A DNA stretch of 64,000 nt from JABAAE01 sp905480545 (GTDB lineage: Bacteria > Planctomycetota > Planctomycetia > Pirellulales > Pirellulaceae), in NCBI GenBank assembly GCA_943788025.1, contig CALSOR010000002.1, positions 1,178,001 to 1,242,000 on the forward strand. Direction: 5' to 3'. Positions 17,951-27,333 of the stretch are shown here, in pieces. Position numbers and translations under genes: made by a program. The notes beneath the pieces are model-generated. The model made no database searches. It saw nothing but the letters and a program-made list of their open reading frames with translations, and had not been told where the DNA came from. How positions within the stretch are numbered: position 1 is the stretch's first letter; every line of letters begins with the position of its first letter.

Positions 17951-20176
17951 ATGATCATCAGAAACCAACGCATCGTGTTTTTTCTTTTGAACCTTTGCCT
18001 TTTTTTCTTTCTCGGGACTTCTGAAGTCTTTTCGCAAGCCCGATTGGTGGAAGGTGAAAAAGTTCGTGTTTTCGCTGTGGGCAGTTGGCGGGATGGCACC
18101 GTCGTTGAAGTCAAAGGGAAAAAAGCGTTGGTTTCCTATGTTTTCGTTTCTGAGACAAAGAAAGTCTTCGATCGTGCTAACGTTCGAAAATTGTGCGAAA
18201 CCGAAGGGATCGATTATGCACGGTCTTGGTCCACAGCAGATGGTAATTACCGCGTGATCGCTTCGTTGAAAGACGTTAAAAATGAAAAGGCTGTGCTTGT
18301 GAAGGAAGATCTTTCGGTGGTCAGCGTTCCCTTGGATTCGCTTAGCACAAAAGACAGAGCCTACGCAAAAAAAATGATCAAGACCCGTACCGCCGCGGTG
18401 GAGTCTGGCAAAACACCGGCCACGACCCCGGATTTGCCCCCCATACAAGAATTTGGAATTGACAGTACTTTCGGACAATCGCTGTTTAACAAGTCGCAGG
18501 CGGTGATTCGACCGTTCGGTGCGATTCCGCCTTATTTAAAGTTTTCGCAAAGCGGATTGGGCTTCAACTTTCTCCGGGAACTTCAAGAGTTGGTTTCAGT
18601 GATACCTGTTGGTGGCCCGCAAGAATTGGTTCTGGTGGGTGCACATGAAGACAGCATTTTTAGCAGGAACGAAAATTTTCAGAGCCAGCTTTATTGGATA
18701 TCGATGAAAGAGAGCAAGGTGCTGAGTAAAGTTGCGATCACGTCGAAGGATTTTCCACTTGACTATAACCCGGTCACAAAGACGCTTCTGACTCTTCATA
18801 AAAAGAAGACGTTTGACAAGAGTGGTATCCCCAGTCACTACACGTTGTGGCGATTGCTTCCAGGAAAAACAGAAGTGACACCATTGATTCGTTGGAGCGT
18901 TGAAATCGGCACATTTACCGACGGGCGATTTGCCAAAATCATCAACAGCCAGGTCATTCTTGCAAAAACGAAAAAACACACTTATGTCGCATGGGATCTG
19001 AAAGAGCAAAAGGAAATCTATACGATAAAACCTCAGAGCTTTTTTGACGTGCCGGCGATCCTAACCCATGATCGTCGATCGCTTATCGTTTGCGAAGATC
19101 AACAACTTACCGTTTTTGATGCAGCAACAGGCGAAATCAAAAACCAGTTTTCATTGAAGGAAAGAGGGTTATCTGGAGCGAACGTTAATGCCGCTGGTAC
19201 CAAACTAGCCGGGATTAATGCGCGACAAGTTTTCGTCTGGGACCTGGAAAGTGGAAACGCCGAACCGAAGGTTTACAACGCGCCGCATGTTGGTTCGCCA
19301 TTCACCTCGCGGATCGAATGGGTCGACGATGATTTGATTCTTTGTGAAAGCGGTTTTGCAAGGGTTTTATATCGACTTTCATTGGAGCTCCCTGTTTGGA
19401 GCTACAAAATGGATGTGTCTGACAGCTTTCTCAACAACGATCCGCTCAAAAGTTTTACGATCGGCGGAAAACTTGTGTATGTCGCTAAACCAGGCGGGTT
19501 AAGGGATAAATCGTTGCATGCCATTGGGATTGTCGATTTACCAGGACCTCAAGTCAAAGAGATCACAAAAAACATCGATCGCAATTCCCTTAACATTTTA
19601 GGACCGGGAGTCCGAGTGGGAGTGGCGATCGGAAGTGTCACCGATACCGGACGTGTTGAGGACTGGCTTATCAAAAAGATTGAGGCCAACGAATGGATCT
19701 ACGATAAGAACGCGGAAATTCAGATGTACGCAAACATGGGAATTGGTGAGACGCAAACCATTCAATACCAGAAAATCGGTGGCGGCCAGCAATTTACGGT
19801 TTCTTTTCGCCCGCATTTCTCAACATTAAAAATCAACAAAGGGACGTCTGTGCTCTGGCAAAATGGCACTTCGACCGGTGCTCCTTCGTTTATTCGTGCC
19901 GAAAATCCACAAGCTGAAGTTAGCAAATATCAAAATCCAAATCTTGAATTCTTCAACCGGGTTTCATTGCCGAAGCGAATTATTGATCCGAAGTATTCGA
20001 GGGGTTTTGGCGTTTCAAAGTTTGGCTTGCGAGGAATCGAAGTCGAGTCCACGTCGCCACCGGGGCGTGAAGACGATCCAGAAGAAGCCGCACGTAAAGC
20101 TCAGGAAGACGCACAAAAACGCCTGGAAGAAGAGCAAAATGAGAAGTCGCAGGATGGCGATAAGGAAGGTAAGTAG
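17951..20176 (+). CDS. Exported SHD1-domain protein with WD40-like propeller
   Basis: A 741-aa protein from the ATG at 17951, which opens directly into a signal peptide (IIRNQRIVFFLLNLCLFFFL...VFSQA). An upstream ATG at 17843 would add a 36-residue non-hydrophobic leader and is less likely. The mature N-terminus has a Tudor/SH3-like stretch (EGEKVRVFAVGSWRDGTVV). It is followed by an SHD1 (SLA1 homology 1) domain: SWSTADGNYRVIASLKDV, then VSVPLDSLSTKDRAYAKKM. Residues ~170-640 are strand-rich repeats typical of a WD40/YVTN propeller. The C-terminus is a charged Glu/Lys helix. It is probably a periplasmic or cell-surface protein; function unknown. The start lies about 125 nt after the decayed dehydrogenase. 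Confidence 0.78.
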   Translation: MIIRNQRIVFFLLNLCLFFFLGTSEVFSQARLVEGEKVRVFAVGSWRDGTVVEVKGKKALVSYVFVSETKKVFDRANVRKLCETEGIDYARSWSTADGNYRVIASLKDVKNEKAVLVKEDLSVVSVPLDSLSTKDRAYAKKMIKTRTAAVESGKTPATTPDLPPIQEFGIDSTFGQSLFNKSQAVIRPFGAIPPYLKFSQSGLGFNFLRELQELVSVIPVGGPQELVLVGAHEDSIFSRNENFQSQLYWISMKESKVLSKVAITSKDFPLDYNPVTKTLLTLHKKKTFDKSGIPSHYTLWRLLPGKTEVTPLIRWSVEIGTFTDGRFAKIINSQVILAKTKKHTYVAWDLKEQKEIYTIKPQSFFDVPAILTHDRRSLIVCEDQQLTVFDAATGEIKNQFSLKERGLSGANVNAAGTKLAGINARQVFVWDLESGNAEPKVYNAPHVGSPFTSRIEWVDDDLILCESGFARVLYRLSLELPVWSYKMDVSDSFLNNDPLKSFTIGGKLVYVAKPGGLRDKSLHAIGIVDLPGPQVKEITKNIDRNSLNILGPGVRVGVAIGSVTDTGRVEDWLIKKIEANEWIYDKNAEIQMYANMGIGETQTIQYQKIGGGQQFTVSFRPHFSTLKINKGTSVLWQNGTSTGAPSFIRAENPQAEVSKYQNPNLEFFNRVSLPKRIIDPKYSRGFGVSKFGLRGIEVESTSPPGREDDPEEAARKAQEDAQKRLEEEQNEKSQDGDKEGK

Positions 20177-20190
20177 ACGGTGTTGAGACG

Positions 20191-20235
20191 CTTAAATTTT
20201 GATGCAGCCACCGTCGCCAAACGGTGGAATTTAAG
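20191..20235. repeat. Palindromic intergenic element (copy 1 of a dispersed family)
   Basis: Nested inverted repeats: CTTAAATT / AATTTAAG outside and CCACCGT / ACGGTGG inside, with core CGCCAA. The core CCGTCGCCAAACGGTGGA recurs with small changes near 35007 and 50336. It lies between convergent genes and may also act as a terminator. Confidence 0.6.
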
Positions 20236-20303
20236 TTTTGGGGAATGTGGCTTCCGGTCAACCCAACCTATGGACCACCAACATTAAACCAAAAACGAAC
20301 GCT

Positions 20304-21722
20304 TTACGTTTCGTAACTCATGCCGCCGTGATGCTGCGAACGTGAGATTTTGTCGAGCGCATAAAGCCCGGCCAAAACGAATTCGACGCAGGACGCCCGA
20401 ACCGCGTCATTTTCCGCCGCGTTCACCTCGAATGCTTTCTCCCAGACGGGAGGCACACGTTGCAATCGTTCGGCATAGGCAGACGATGGCAACATGTCAC
20501 CCACTTCGATCTTGATCCCTTTGGAAAATAGCTCAGCAATCTCGGCAAGCCCGTGACGATCGACGTACTCCGAGAAGACAACGGAAACCGCTTCAGCGAT
20601 GACCGCATCCAAAATTTGCTTTTCACTCATTTGATGGCTGCCCATCAGATCAAGCTCTAGTTTCCCAAGACTGGATGTATACAGATGCCCTAGGTCGCTG
20701 ATTCGTGGCACGGCAGGCGATTCACCAAGCACAATACCTCGCTGCCTCGCGCTTGAAATCATCGTTCGATAATTGGCCAACGAGAACCGAGCACTGACGC
20801 CAGATTGTTGATCAATGAATTTTGATTTCCGAGCTTGTACCGTGATTTGCTCGATGATCTCTTTCATGAAGAATGGAACGGAAACCGGGAACTCGCCGCC
20901 TAGTTCAACGTTCGCCTCTTGCTCTGTAATCTCAATTCCCATGCTGCGTTCTTTGGGGTAATGCGTCTGAATCAACGAGCCAATTCGATCTTTCAGTTGC
21001 GGAATCACTTTGCCGCTACGATGGTAAGTTGATGGATTCGCAGAGAACAAAATCATTACGTCGATTTCAAAGCGAACGGGGTAACCACGAATCTGCACAT
21101 CTCTCTCTTCCAAAATGTTGAACAGGCCAACTTGGACCAGTTCATCCAATTCAGGAAGTTCGTTCACAGCAAAAATGCCGCGGTGCATTCTGGGGATCAG
21201 TCCAAAATGCAACGCTTCTTCGGTCGACATGCTCACCCCACCAGCCAATTTAGCTGGATCGATTTCACCAATGATGTCGGCGAACTTCGTTCCGGGCGCT
21301 AAGCGTTCGGCATAGCGGTCATCCCGCTGCCACCATGCGATCGGTACATTTTCGGCTTCGTTTTCGCCGATGAATTTTTTGACGACTGAGCTTAATGGAT
21401 TGAGCGGATCCTCATGGAATGGTGCTTCCGGAATATCGACGTAAGGAATTTCCGGATCGAGAAACTTGACCAAACCTCGCATCAAGCGACTTTTGGCCTG
21501 CCCTTTTTCTCCCAGAAACAACATGTCGTGGCCCGACAGCAAAGCGATGTTAATTTCAGGAATGACGGTGTTTTCAAATCCGACGATTCCCGGGTAGAGC
21601 TCGTCTCCGCTGGCAAGCTGCTTCACAAAGTTATCGTAAATTTCCTGCTTGACAGTTTTTGACTGCCATCCAGATTCCAAAAGTTCCTTGAGATTCGCAG
21701 GTTGATTTGACATTGGATTCAT
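20304..21722 (-). CDS. Magnesium-chelatase-like / MoxR-type AAA ATPase
   Basis: A 472-aa AAA+ ATPase. Walker A is LGEKGQAKSR, the Walker B region lies around IFAVNELPELD, and sensor 1 is ILFSANPSTYHRSGK. It has the long insertion between Walker A and B (PLSSVVKKFIGENEAENVP) seen in ChlI/BchI-like proteins. C-terminal lid helices follow (SGVSARFSLANYRTM). Family members typically work with a VWA-domain partner, and a VWA protein lies upstream on the same strand at 22076, 353 nt away. No tetrapyrrole metal-insertion genes are next to it, so a chaperone-like role is more likely than true Mg chelation. The ATG at 21722 is used; another ATG lies four codons in. Confidence 0.82.
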   Translation of the reverse strand: MNPMSNQPANLKELLESGWQSKTVKQEIYDNFVKQLASGDELYPGIVGFENTVIPEINIALLSGHDMLFLGEKGQAKSRLMRGLVKFLDPEIPYVDIPEAPFHEDPLNPLSSVVKKFIGENEAENVPIAWWQRDDRYAERLAPGTKFADIIGEIDPAKLAGGVSMSTEEALHFGLIPRMHRGIFAVNELPELDELVQVGLFNILEERDVQIRGYPVRFEIDVMILFSANPSTYHRSGKVIPQLKDRIGSLIQTHYPKERSMGIEITEQEANVELGGEFPVSVPFFMKEIIEQITVQARKSKFIDQQSGVSARFSLANYRTMISSARQRGIVLGESPAVPRISDLGHLYTSSLGKLELDLMGSHQMSEKQILDAVIAEAVSVVFSEYVDRHGLAEIAELFSKGIKIEVGDMLPSSAYAERLQRVPPVWEKAFEVNAAENDAVRASCVEFVLAGLYALDKISRSQHHGGMSYET

Positions 21723-22075
21723 GCGTGGATTTCAATTTTTGGTATTTCCGCCAAATGGGGCGGGTGCTTCTTTGAGTGACTGAAAGTTTAGAGGTTAAGT
21801 TTAGAGGTTGTACGGCAATCGTCCATGCTAAGGCCGAAATTCCCAGCGAGTAACGTTAGAACACCGCAAGACTTCATCAATAATTAACTTCGATTCAACC
21901 GTCAGACCGCTTGCCCAATGGGCCGAGCGTTACTGTCACGCCGAAAGTCAGGGCTCTTAAACACCACCCTTCGAAATTCGTGGGTCTATCTACGCTGCCG
22001 AGCCATGACAAAGAAAGCGGGTTGTGAACCTGCGGGTCGCTCGCGGCGTTGAACGAGAAATACGTTCCTGGTCTG
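21723..22075. other. Spacer with 13-bp tandem duplication
   Basis: A 353-nt spacer between the VWA and AAA genes. It contains two exact head-to-tail copies of AAGTTTAGAGGTT (21784-21796 and 21797-21809). A 62-codon minus-strand frame at 21895-22083 has no recognisable features and is not called. Confidence 0.5.
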
Positions 22076-23062
22076 TCAATCAATAAAAAGGGTCACATTT
22101 TTGAAAACGTATTGACCGCCGTTACGTCGGGCTAGTTTCACCAGAAAATTATTTCGGTCACCCGACGACGCTGTGCCGAATTCGATCGAATTGATCGTCG
22201 CCGCATTTCTATTCCAGCGGTCGATCGTATCTAATTCTTTTTCATTCTTCAGTGGATCATCTGCGTCGGTCAGGAAGAACAAAACATCTGGTCCGAAATC
22301 GACGGCCATTTTGAGGGCCGATAAATGATGAGTTCCACCACTTCCTGAAATTCCCGATACAAAACGTTTGGCGTCTCTCTTGTTGGCCTCGGTTGCGAAT
22401 AGAAGTTTCGGCTTACCACCACGTGGTGTAAGTGCACGAGGGAAATCGTTGTAAAAAACGATTTGAAACATTTGGTCCGGGCCAAGCGAATTAAGGCTGG
22501 ATAGCAATTGCGACTTGGCCGCGCGTAGCGGTTTGCCGCCATATTGGTCCATGCTTCCCGATCGATCAAAAACGTACACAAACTTTGTGCCGGTTCCTTG
22601 AACGCCAAAGACCTCCGTGGTTACGTCTTTTGAAACACCCTCCTTGATGCCTTTGCTGATTCCATCAAGGAAGGTTTCCGCGCCAAGAATATTGTCACCC
22701 AGTTCGGCTCCGATTTTGCCAAAATCATCGTCGCTTGGCAAAAAACCCGGAAGTGATTCATTCAGTTCATTTAGTTTGGGAAGCGCTTGTTCAAGAGCCG
22801 ATGCGTTTCCGGCATTCGCCTGTTCGGCGCTTTCTTGAATATCTTCTTCGGTAAAATACTCCGTTTTCGTCGGACTGTTTTTCACCAGGATGATTCCTCC
22901 CGTTCGCTCTGGTTCGTCACGGACTCCTTTGGGCTCTTCGCGAATGACGAAGGCAAGCAAGACTACAAGGAAAAAGTGGAACAGCGCAGAAAGAATCCAC
23001 GCCGGTACGCCGCTACCACCGAGCCGTCTACCAAAATCAATATCCTGATTCGAAGTTACCAT
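22076..23062 (-). CDS. Membrane-anchored VWA-domain protein
   Basis: A 328-aa protein with one N-terminal membrane segment (WILSALFHFFLVVLLAFVI, ~20-38) followed by an extracytoplasmic linker rich in Glu/Asn. A von Willebrand factor A domain occupies ~155-328. The metal-ion-dependent adhesion site is visible as FVYVFDRSGSM (DxSxS), a Thr in SGSGGTHH and Asp in FFLTDADDP, so it should bind a divalent cation. VWA proteins often pair with MoxR/ChlI-type AAA ATPases, and such a gene is next downstream. The N-terminal anchor and linker resemble energy-transduction or TonB-like leaders, but no TonB box was seen. Confidence 0.83.
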   Translation of the reverse strand: MVTSNQDIDFGRRLGGSGVPAWILSALFHFFLVVLLAFVIREEPKGVRDEPERTGGIILVKNSPTKTEYFTEEDIQESAEQANAGNASALEQALPKLNELNESLPGFLPSDDDFGKIGAELGDNILGAETFLDGISKGIKEGVSKDVTTEVFGVQGTGTKFVYVFDRSGSMDQYGGKPLRAAKSQLLSSLNSLGPDQMFQIVFYNDFPRALTPRGGKPKLLFATEANKRDAKRFVSGISGSGGTHHLSALKMAVDFGPDVLFFLTDADDPLKNEKELDTIDRWNRNAATINSIEFGTASSGDRNNFLVKLARRNGGQYVFKNVTLFID

Positions 23063-23140
23063 CGGTTCATTTTAAAACACGCATCGTGATTTGCCGCGGA
23101 ATATGTTTCGATTCGACGACAGATTTTGATAGGGTGGCAT

Positions 23141-24598
23141 TTACGCGACCGGATCAAGCTCGTGAATTGATTCGCCAAATGGAAGGATTGGCATCGGACG
23201 ACCAGCGTGATCAGGAAAGGAAAGTTCCGGATTGATCCCAAGATGTTTATAAACACTCGCCCATAAATCGTTGGGTGTAAGTGGACGATCTTTCGGTTCT
23301 TCACCCTTGGCGTTTGTCGAACCAATGACTTGACCGGTTCGCATGCCCCCGCCACTGACCAACATGCTCATCGCGCGTGGCCAGTGATCACGACCGGGTT
23401 GGGAAATCTTCGTTTGAGATCCAACCTGAGTGCTTAATCGTGGTGTGCGACCGAATTCGCCGGTGACCACCAGCATCACACGCCGATTCAATCCACGCTC
23501 GTAAAGATCTTCAATCATCGCCGAGATCACTTGATCGTAGACTGGCAGCCGGACGACCGCATCCTTAAACAGATGGCAGTTCACTGCATGGCTGTCCCAA
23601 TTGTATGTGCCGTATTTCGGCATGCTGATTCCCGAAACGTACGGATTCTCCATCACGACAGTAACCCAGGGGACTCCAGCCTCCACCAAACGCCTCGCCA
23701 GAATTGCTCTTTGTCCCCATTCATGCCGACCAAATCGATTTCTGAGTGATTCCTTTTCCTTAGAAAGATCAAACGCTTCGCGAGCTTTTTGTGACGTGAT
23801 CATCGTCAAAGCTCGATCGTTGAAAGTATCGATTGATCGCCCGAAATCATTCTTTTCGATTTGGCGACGAACGGTGTCAAATCCTCGCATTAAGTTTGCT
23901 CGGTCGCCAACGCGTTCCTCGAACAATCCACTAGCCAGTGACAGATTCTGAACCTTAAACTTATCAGAATTCGGATCGGCGGAGACTCGAAACGGATGTG
24001 TTTCGTTCCCAAGGTATGCCGAGCCAAAACTAAATGTATCAACGTTATTGACGCGCCCATTGCCAAGCACAATGTAATTGCAAAGGCCGCTAGGGTTCGG
24101 CCGACTGTCTAGAAATTTGGATGCGACTGAGCCGACCATCGGTGCATCGTTGACGAAACCGGTTGGCGTTTTTGGTTTGCGTCCGGTAAGAAATCGCTTG
24201 TGTCCGCCCCCGTGATCTGCGAATTCGTGGTGGCACGATCGAATCAGATTGTACTTGTCTGCTATCTTAGCATGTTGCGGTAACAATTCGCAGACTTCGA
24301 TCCCGGCAACATTGGTTCGAATCGGATGAAATTGGCCTCGATACTCAGCCGGTGCGTTCGGCTTGAGATCGTAGGTTTCCATATGCGGGGGGCCACCGGG
24401 AAGCCAGACAAATATGACCGCGGGATCGTCAACGCTGTTTTTCGAAAAACGTTCTGAATTTGCTGAGACGGTTTGGGCTTCAAGGAGTTGCGACAATCCC
24501 AAGCCGCCTAAAACTCCGCCACCTAGCTGAACAACCGAACGCCGCGAAATGCGGCTGGCAACCGGACCGCTGCACTTATGATTTTGGGGAATTTTCAT
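23141..24598 (-). CDS. DUF1501 domain-containing Tat-exported protein
   Basis: A 485-aa sulfatase-like DUF1501 protein, common and often multicopy in planctomycetes. A twin-arginine signal is visible (SRISRRSVVQLGGGVLGG, RR at ~19-20). The family landmarks include the early VIFVWLPGGPPHMETYDLKP, the LIRSCHHEFADHGGGHKRFL segment with metal-ligand-like His residues, and VTGEFGRTPRLS near the C-terminus. In most planctomycete loci a DUF1549/DUF1553 cytochrome precedes it; none is present here, so this is an orphan copy. The reaction is unknown. It may hydrolyse sulfate or phosphate esters outside the cytoplasm. Confidence 0.88.
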   Translation of the reverse strand: MKIPQNHKCSGPVASRISRRSVVQLGGGVLGGLGLSQLLEAQTVSANSERFSKNSVDDPAVIFVWLPGGPPHMETYDLKPNAPAEYRGQFHPIRTNVAGIEVCELLPQHAKIADKYNLIRSCHHEFADHGGGHKRFLTGRKPKTPTGFVNDAPMVGSVASKFLDSRPNPSGLCNYIVLGNGRVNNVDTFSFGSAYLGNETHPFRVSADPNSDKFKVQNLSLASGLFEERVGDRANLMRGFDTVRRQIEKNDFGRSIDTFNDRALTMITSQKAREAFDLSKEKESLRNRFGRHEWGQRAILARRLVEAGVPWVTVVMENPYVSGISMPKYGTYNWDSHAVNCHLFKDAVVRLPVYDQVISAMIEDLYERGLNRRVMLVVTGEFGRTPRLSTQVGSQTKISQPGRDHWPRAMSMLVSGGGMRTGQVIGSTNAKGEEPKDRPLTPNDLWASVYKHLGINPELSFPDHAGRPMPILPFGESIHELDPVA

Positions 24599-24691
24599 GT
24601 CTTTAGTTTATCAAGATTCGTGCGGTAAAGCCAATTTGGGCATTAGATCCAAGCAGTTTATCATCGACGATGATCCGACATTAGTCGCAAA

Positions 24692-25246
24692 TTAAACTTC
24701 AATTGTTGGATTTTCCCTAACTGACGATTCCACATGAAAAAAGTCCTGTGGCTCAAAACCGAACATTTTGGCGATGATGATCGATGGAAATGATTCGCAT
24801 TTTACGTTGTAATCCCGAACGTTACCGTTAAAGAATCGCCGGGCGGCCTGAATGCGGTCTTCAGTATTGACTAATTCGGTTTGCAACAGCGAAAAGTTCT
24901 CATTTGCTTTCAGTTGTGGATAGTTCTCGACAATCATAAACATCCGTTGTAACGCGCCGACCAGCAAGGATTCTTCGACCGCCTGCTCATGAATGGGGCC
25001 GGAGTTGGCGCGACATTGATTTCGCAATTGAGTTACGTTTTCAAGAACTTCTTTTTCGTGCTTGGCATAACCCTTTACCGTCGCGACAAGATTGGGAATC
25101 AAGTCATAGCGACGCTGTAATTCCGTATCGATGTTACTCCACGCGTTCTGGATGTATCGGCGTAAACCTACCAATTGGTTGTAGTTTACCCATATGAAAA
25201 TTGCGGGGATCAGCAGGGCTCCAAGGATAGCGGTAGGGATTAGCAT
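24692..25246 (-). CDS. LemA family protein
   Basis: A 184-aa LemA protein. One N-terminal membrane helix (LIPTAILGALLIPAIFIWV) is followed by the characteristic NYNQLVGLRRYIQNAWSNID and RRYDLIPNLVATVKGYAKHE. The rest is a helical bundle, and the usual FPSIIIAKMFGFEP near the C-terminus is present. The cellular function is poorly defined; homologues are membrane-anchored with the bundle facing outside or inside depending on species. No HtpX or TPM-domain partner is adjacent. Confidence 0.92.
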   Translation of the reverse strand: MLIPTAILGALLIPAIFIWVNYNQLVGLRRYIQNAWSNIDTELQRRYDLIPNLVATVKGYAKHEKEVLENVTQLRNQCRANSGPIHEQAVEESLLVGALQRMFMIVENYPQLKANENFSLLQTELVNTEDRIQAARRFFNGNVRDYNVKCESFPSIIIAKMFGFEPQDFFHVESSVRENPTIEV

Positions 25247-25430
25247 TCGGTTTCCGAGGTATTGGTGTTGGTTTGAAGGTTTGAAAGGCGTGAAAAATGG
25301 TTTGGGTTGAACCCGAGCTAAATTTTTTGGTTGAGTCGCCGCCTAAAAAAGCTTTGACGTTTTGTTCGATGCTGATTGGTCACATGCGACGACCTAACAC
25401 ATAGCCGTAAAAATTGGCGGAACTGATTAG

Positions 25431-25491
25431 CCGTTTGGGCGATAGCCCCGGTTGTGCTGTGTTGACGGAACCGGGGCTATCGCCCAAACGG
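25431..25491. repeat. REP-like palindrome, left copy, perfect 23-bp arms
   Basis: Arms 25431-25453 (begins CCGTTTGGGCGATAGCC) and 25469-25491 are perfect inverted copies, separated by a 15-nt loop. A second copy in the same orientation lies at 26032-26083 on the other side of the transposase gene. Arrangement and size fit a REP (repetitive extragenic palindrome) served by a RAYT. Confidence 0.85.
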
Positions 25492-25522
25492 TTGATGGAA
25501 CTGCGGTTGATTTGTATTCGAC

Positions 25523-26009
25523 TCATTTGAATTCCATTTGATCTTGGGCGGTACCGGCATACTCGATGACGTCATGCAGATCACCATCTGTGTTGATGCA
25601 TTGCCAATCGCCCTTAGTTGTCCAAACCGGTCGCTCCAAAAATAGGGTATCAAATTGCCGCAAGCCACGAGTGCAATTCGCTTTCAACTGATCGCGAAAT
25701 TTGTCTCCCGAATGCCCATCTGCCGATACCACAACGTGAACGTGGTTTGACCGTGGATTTGCAATCCATAATTTCCAACCCCGATTTTTACAATTAAATT
25801 CGATTTCACCTTTGGCGATATCGCGATGTTCATGGTTCAAGAGAATGATATCGTGTTTGAGGCGTTCGCGGTGCCAACGTCCCAATCGAGGTTGTGGGGA
25901 TTGTGAGCCACGCCGTTTTTTTCCGCCACCAGCGGGCGTCGCCCTGCAGGAATGTTCCGAAGACGGTCCAAGTAATGAAATAGGCGACTGGTTCTTCAGT
26001 TGTGTCCAT
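25523..26009 (-). CDS. REP-associated tyrosine transposase (RAYT / IS200-like Y1), frameshifted
   Basis: Single-strand DNA transposase of the HUH Y1 type. The conserved core is in one frame: SPQPRLGRWHRERLKHDI, the HUH motif SNHVHVVVSADG, RDQLKANCTRGLR, PVWTTKGDWQCINTD and a likely catalytic Tyr in VIEYAGTAQDQ. The expected N-terminus (YFITWTVFGTFLQGDARWWR) lies in a different frame starting at the ATG at 26009. The two join at an A7 run (plus 25916-25922): dropping one A gives a continuous 161-aa protein. The open frame extending upstream to 26206 in the core's own frame runs through the repeat and is not the natural N-terminus. Either the gene is mutated or expression relies on slippage or frameshifting. 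Flanking palindromes support the assignment. Confidence 0.82.
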
Positions 26010-26031
26010 GGAAAGGTCGCGTGAAAAACGT

Positions 26032-26083
26032 ATAGCCCCGGTAGTGTTGTGTTGGCGGAACCGGGGCTATCGCCCAAACGGCT
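26032..26083. repeat. REP-like palindrome, right copy, one arm shortened
   Basis: ATAGCCCCGGT pairs with ACCGGGGCTAT across a 17-nt loop. The right side continues as CGCCCAAACGG, exactly as in the left copy, but the matching outer part of the left arm has been replaced by GTGAAAAACGT. Confidence 0.8.
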
Positions 26084-26220
26084 AATGAAACTGTGGTTTA
26101 TGGAACTGTGATTTATGGAACTGCAACTGGCGTCCAGACGGCTGATAAAATGGGTCTTGAAGAAAATGTGCCATGCCGAAGAAATTTTATTTCCATTCAA
26201 TATCAACCAACGAATTCACA

Positions 26221-27333
26221 CTACTGCGTTATTTCTAGGTGCGTATCGGTTAATCGATAACGCAGAGTTGTCCCGCTTAAAGTGGATTTAATCAGGTCAT
26301 CAGCTGACGCTTGTTTGACATTGATACTAACGGTTTGTTGCAGTTGATTTGCGACTGCGGCATTGTATCGGAGTTCAACGCCGCGATTGTTTGCGATCGT
26401 TTTTAAGATTGCACCACGCATTGCGTTGGTCTTCAAATCGAATACTTCTTTTGAGCCGGAAACGATTTTGTTCTTCCATGATTTTTTTCGGATTAACAAT
26501 GTTGCCAATTGGTTATGCACAGAATACGGAGCTTGAACAAAGACAGTCCCTCGTTGCTCGGCTAGTTTGGCATTTGTTACGTTTTCACTCGCTAAAAACT
26601 CCTTGATGCGGGCAAGATAATTCTTTCTGTAAGGGACCAGGATGGATTGATCATCAAGCAGCTTGATTGCCGTAATCGTCTTCTTTGCTTCATCGATCAC
26701 AAACGCGAGGTCCATCATGTTGAACAGCAATGCAAGTTGCTCCCAAACGGGAAGATTGGGTAACTGTTGCGCACGCCATAAATCGTGTTCGATCAATTCG
26801 TGATTTACCAATTTAAAACCGACCGAATTCACAATTGCATTCAAAATGTCTTTCGGATTGGAAAGATAGGTCCAACTTAATTCGCGGTTTTGCAGCAATG
26901 ACTTTCTTAAAGTGGTACTCAGCTTCGAAAGCTGGTTCTTTTGGATAGCACGCAAGGTGTCCAGCTTTGCCCCCTTGGTTCTCGGTACGATGTAGATCGA
27001 TGAACCGATTGGAATCGCGGTACCGTTCTGTTGCTCCGCGACTTGATCTAGAAGTTTTCCCAGCGGCATGAGGTCGCCGGGGATTGCTTCCTTCTGGCTG
27101 GGATCGATCGCTCGATCCAACAAAATTGCGACGCCTGACTTTTGGGAAAGACTTGCTAAATCGTCAACCAATTCACCTTTTGACGCGAATTTGATTTTTC
27201 CCTCAAGCGTATCACGCAGGGCGCTTCCCGATTTCCAGCTTTGCGCTGCACCGGTTTCAATTCCGAGTAAGAGCAAGCAACCCATACCTGCAAACAATGC
27301 GGAAGATAGCGCGATTAGGTGTTTTTTCGTCAT
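26221..27333 (-). CDS. Exported protein of unknown function with STN-like segments
   Basis: From the ATG at 27333 the product is 370 aa and begins with a signal peptide (TKKHLIALSSALFAGMGCLLLLG...GAAQS). A longer form from 27390 would place 19 residues in front and is less likely. Two stretches resemble the secretin/TonB N-terminal (STN) type of small domain: DLMPLGKLLDQVAEQQNGTAIPIGSS (quoted in part) and the C-terminal ADDLIKSTLSGTTLRY...LEIT. The middle repeats the same helix-strand pattern (LPVWEQLALLFNMMDLAFVID). The architecture is therefore probably two or three related half-domains in the periplasm. No secretin gene is adjacent; function unknown. Confidence 0.65.
   Translation of the reverse strand: MTKKHLIALSSALFAGMGCLLLLGIETGAAQSWKSGSALRDTLEGKIKFASKGELVDDLASLSQKSGVAILLDRAIDPSQKEAIPGDLMPLGKLLDQVAEQQNGTAIPIGSSIYIVPRTKGAKLDTLRAIQKNQLSKLSTTLRKSLLQNRELSWTYLSNPKDILNAIVNSVGFKLVNHELIEHDLWRAQQLPNLPVWEQLALLFNMMDLAFVIDEAKKTITAIKLLDDQSILVPYRKNYLARIKEFLASENVTNAKLAEQRGTVFVQAPYSVHNQLATLLIRKKSWKNKIVSGSKEVFDLKTNAMRGAILKTIANNRGVELRYNAAVANQLQQTVSINVKQASADDLIKSTLSGTTLRYRLTDTHLEITQ

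Larger units (their letters stand above)
25431..26083. mobile_element. RAYT-REP element
   Basis: A transposase gene bracketed by two related palindromes in direct orientation (25431-25491 and 26032-26083). Short degenerate copies of ATGGAACTG(C/T)GGTT-like sequence lie just outside both. No target duplication was identified. Confidence 0.7.

Noticed and set aside
25523..26206. 227-aa reading of the transposase in a single frame
   Set aside because: Its first ~95 residues are translated repeat sequence and out-of-frame DNA; the true N-terminus (FITWTVFGTF) is in another frame starting at 26009.
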